Assembly (NCBI RefSeq): GCF_936927845.1
Contig: NZ_CAKZHV010000008.1
Location: forward strand, 1-7,973
DNA from: an uncultured Sphingomonas sp.
GTDB taxonomy: Bacteria > Pseudomonadota > Alphaproteobacteria > Sphingomonadales > Sphingomonadaceae
DNA: 7,973 nt
Direction: 5' to 3'
Shown here one piece after another: positions 6,765 through 7,973 of the stretch; positions within the stretch are counted from its first letter, which is position 1, and every line of letters begins with the position of its first letter. The notes under the pieces were generated by a model. It saw only the letters and a program-made list of their open reading frames with translations. It had not been told where the DNA came from and made no database searches. The translations under genes and the position numbers were made by a program.

Positions 6765-7198
6765 CCGTGCGGGCAGGGTGAAATCGTCGCCGATCCGCCG
6801 CAGAATAGACAGCCGGCTTGCAAGTCTTATGAGAGGCAAGACCGTCGGTGGGGAGACGCGCTTACATCGCTGGGGCAGAAGGTCGCGGCAGGTGGTTATT
6901 TAGCTGCTGGCGTGAGTGCAATTGGCGGTGGGATCGGAATTGCGACTGCTGATCCCGCATTGGCGTATTTCGGCGGTGTAGGCTTTAGCGACTCTCTGGC
7001 GACAATCGCGATCGGGAACGGCCTTCAGTCTCTTGGAGCGTTGCTCAACGGAGCGGGGGCAATGGAACGCCAGTTACAAGGGATTTTGTGAACGATCGGG
7101 TCGCTGACCTTCTAAAAGGCGCCCCCTCCATCGTTAAAGACCTCGTCAAACAAGGGCTGGATCGAGCAGAGGATGCCGCTGGCCTAAATATGCCTTAG
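6765..7198 (+). pseudogene. Truncated, frameshifted C-terminal fragment of a toxin/Rhs-like protein
   Basis: From 6765 a reading frame runs open to the TGA at 7089-7091 without any ATG start before 7062. Its translation contains RRWGDALTSLGQKVAAGG, then a Gly/Ala-rich hydrophobic stretch (GYLAAGVSAIGGGIGIAT ... GNGLQSLGALLNGAG). At the G5 run 7055-7059 the coding sense moves to another frame, which continues GNGTPVTRDFVNDRVADLL and KGAPSIVKDLVKQGLDRAE to the TAG at 7196-7198. Adding one G restores a single frame. I infer that this is the 3' end of a larger gene cut off on its left side. The Gly/Ala-rich helical pattern and the small membrane protein after it remind me of C-terminal regions of Rhs or other polymorphic toxins, but no catalytic motif is visible and the family is unproven. 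The exact left junction (between 6765 and about 6840) cannot be placed. Confidence 0.5.
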
Positions 7199-7215
7199 AC
7201 GTGCCGGATGGGCCA

Positions 7216-7503
7216 ATGAGCAACCATGCAATTCTGATCGTATTGGTCGTCGGCCTCGCCATTCTTCTCATCACTCGGGCATTATTCCTCAACCCAGCAA
7301 ATATGGAAAGGCTTGCCTACAAGGCGGGCGATCAAGGAATAGTAAGACGAGCAATACCACTTATTGGTGCTCTCGTAATTGGGGAGTTATGCTTTGCGCT
7401 CATGTTCGTGATGTTGCGTATAAACCCGATTTACTCATTCCTAGTCACGGGTGGTGCGCTCAGCATTGGATTGGTGGTGGTGGCAATCCGCCGTCGCGGC
7501 TGA
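7216..7503 (+). CDS. Small three-helix membrane protein, possible immunity protein
   Basis: A 95-residue integral membrane protein of no family that I recognise. Predicted helices are about residues 5-24 (AILIVLVVGLAILLITRALF), 48-70 (IPLIGALVIGELCFALMF) and 72-91 (YSFLVTGGALSIGLVVVAI). A charged cytosolic or periplasmic loop of about 25 residues (NPANMERLAYKAGDQGIVRR) lies between helices 1 and 2, and the C-terminus is basic (RRRG). I prefer the ATG at 7216, since GGATGGG precedes it; a GTG at 7201 is also in frame and would add five residues. The gene begins a few bases after the stop of the broken toxin-like fragment and is AT-richer than gmd/rmd, so it came with that fragment. Small multi-helix proteins next to toxin genes are often immunity proteins; this is inference from position. 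Confidence 0.6.
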   Translation: MSNHAILIVLVVGLAILLITRALFLNPANMERLAYKAGDQGIVRRAIPLIGALVIGELCFALMFVMLRINPIYSFLVTGGALSIGLVVVAIRRRG

Positions 7504-7511
7504 GGTGTGCC

Positions 7512-7763
7512 TCAACCTGATCCGGTCGCCATCCCTATTGCTCTGACGGGCATGGGGATGGTGATCGCGGCCCGCTTCCTCGTCAGCATTTCGTCGATCG
7601 CGCCGACCTTTGGCGCCGTCGCGGCCCTCGATGTTGCGAGTGAGGCGGTCGCGTTGTCGGTGTAGATGGCGGCGTGCTTCCTGGCGCGCGAGACGGCGAC
7701 ATAGGCGATGTTGGCGTCGACGTTGCGGCGGAAGCTCTCCAGGTGCGCGATGACCCGATCGCA
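7512..7763 (-). pseudogene. C-terminal helicase fragment of a TraA/TrwC (MobF)-type relaxase
   Basis: On the minus strand the frame ending at the TGA 7512-7514 carries DRVIAHLESF, then NVDANIAYVAVSRARKHAA and IYTDN. In conjugative relaxases of the MobF group the C-terminal UvrD-like helicase domain has the pattern DRVIA-LESFR-N-VDA--AYVA-SRA----A-YTD, with the SRAR being helicase motif VI. The match starts abruptly at about 7763; upstream residues in the same frame do not continue the expected helicase sequence (a Q-G-A-T before D-R-V), and the nicking domain and other helicase motifs are absent. So this is a decayed piece, not a working mobilisation gene. About 30 residues follow the YTD motif before the stop, compatible with a relaxase tail. 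Only eight bases separate it from the convergent membrane-protein gene, marking a recombination junction. Confidence 0.65.
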
Positions 7764-7918
7764 AAGAGTATGGAAGCAGTGATCCCCCAGCTCACTACGT
7801 ATAGCGGCCTGCAATGATGTTCGCCCGGACGCGCAATAACGAGCGGTTTCTGGCGCACATTAGTTGAGACGGATAGTCTCGCTCGACGCACATTCCATGA
7901 GACGCAGCGCACGATCGG
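7764..7918. other. Non-coding stretch between relaxase fragment and IS-like end
   Basis: I found no believable gene in these 155 bases on either strand; open frames crossing it carry no recognisable motif. It holds a direct repeat pair (7854-7871 and 7887-7904, listed separately) and a small inverted repeat GAGAC/GTCTC (7866-7870 and 7876-7880). It may be debris from an older insertion. Confidence 0.4.
7854..7904. repeat. Direct repeat pair with 33-bp spacing
   Basis: CGCACATT-N3-TGAGACG occurs at 7854-7871 and again at 7887-7904 (15 of 18 positions equal, 33 bases apart). The next repeat pair, at the IS-like end, has a spacing of 34 bases. Short direct repeats spaced by about three helical turns are typical of the multiple transposase-binding sites at IS21-family ends, so this could be the end of a second, older element. 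Confidence 0.5.
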
Positions 7919-7973
7919 TGTGGATCGGCGTGGAAAAGGGACCCCGGTAGCGGGGTGATCGGCGTCGAAAAGG
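7919..7973. mobile_element. Terminal repeats of an IS21-family-like insertion sequence (cut by window edge)
   Basis: The last 55 bases contain two copies of a 17-base repeat, GATCGGCGTGGAAAAGG (7923-7939) and GATCGGCGTCGAAAAGG (7957-7973), 16 of 17 equal and 34 bases apart. The first is followed by GACCCC. Between them is a hairpin ACCCCG-GTAG-CGGGGT (7941-7956). IS21-family elements start with TG/CA and carry such multiple terminal repeats of the form GGCGTCGAAAAGGGACCCC. The outer end is probably the TG at 7919 or 7921. The transposase genes (istA/istB) would lie beyond the window, so the identity rests on the repeats alone. Confidence 0.6.

Noticed and set aside
7583..7912. Minus-strand 109-codon frame across the right end
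   Set aside because: Overlaps the better-supported relaxase fragment in another frame and shows no recognisable motif.

Overview
The window looks like the accessory DNA of a GC-rich alphaproteobacterium, most likely a sphingomonad. That assignment rests on codon style, the type of polysaccharide genes, a TraA/TrwC-type relaxase remnant and an IS21-like end; no rRNA or core marker is present to fix it. The left three quarters is a surface-polysaccharide locus. The right quarter is a scrapyard of truncated mobile or antagonism genes, which suggests a plasmid, an integrated element or a chromosomal island.

Left arm (minus strand, read right to left): a Wzx/WzxC-like polysaccharide flippase (2752-4212) overlaps by ATGA with a GT4 glycosyltransferase (1589-2755). 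Beyond it lies a broken second copy of the same module: a 61-codon remnant of a flippase 3' end (1258-1443), again overlapping by ATGA with a second, closely related GT4 glycosyltransferase (92-1261). The two glycosyltransferases share a block of 499 bases (188-686 and 1682-2180) that I read as identical base for base. It lies between clearly diverged homologous flanks, the signature of gene conversion. The homogenised block is essentially the donor-sugar-binding C-terminal domain; the acceptor-side N-terminal domains remain different.

Centre: a small gene for a predicted exported protein (4438-4713, minus) and, divergently, the pair gmd (4876-5913) and rmd-like (5913-6764). Gmd makes GDP-4-keto-6-deoxy-D-mannose and the reductase most likely converts it to GDP-D-rhamnose. 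The simplest working model is that Gmd/Rmd supply GDP-D-rhamnose, the two GT4 enzymes use it (or GDP-mannose) on different acceptors, and the flippase exports the lipid-linked product.

Right arm: directly after rmd, with no stop other than its own, lies an uninterrupted reading frame without a start codon. It resembles the Gly/Ala-rich C-terminal part of a polymorphic toxin or Rhs-type protein and is broken by a one-base frameshift at a G5 run (7055-7059). It is followed by a small three-helix membrane protein (7216-7503), a possible immunity partner. Then come a minus-strand fragment of the helicase domain of a conjugative relaxase (7512-7763), a pair of 33-bp-spaced direct repeats, and the terminal repeats of an IS21-family-like element that runs off the right edge. 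Function calls here are from sequence reading alone; no database search was run.
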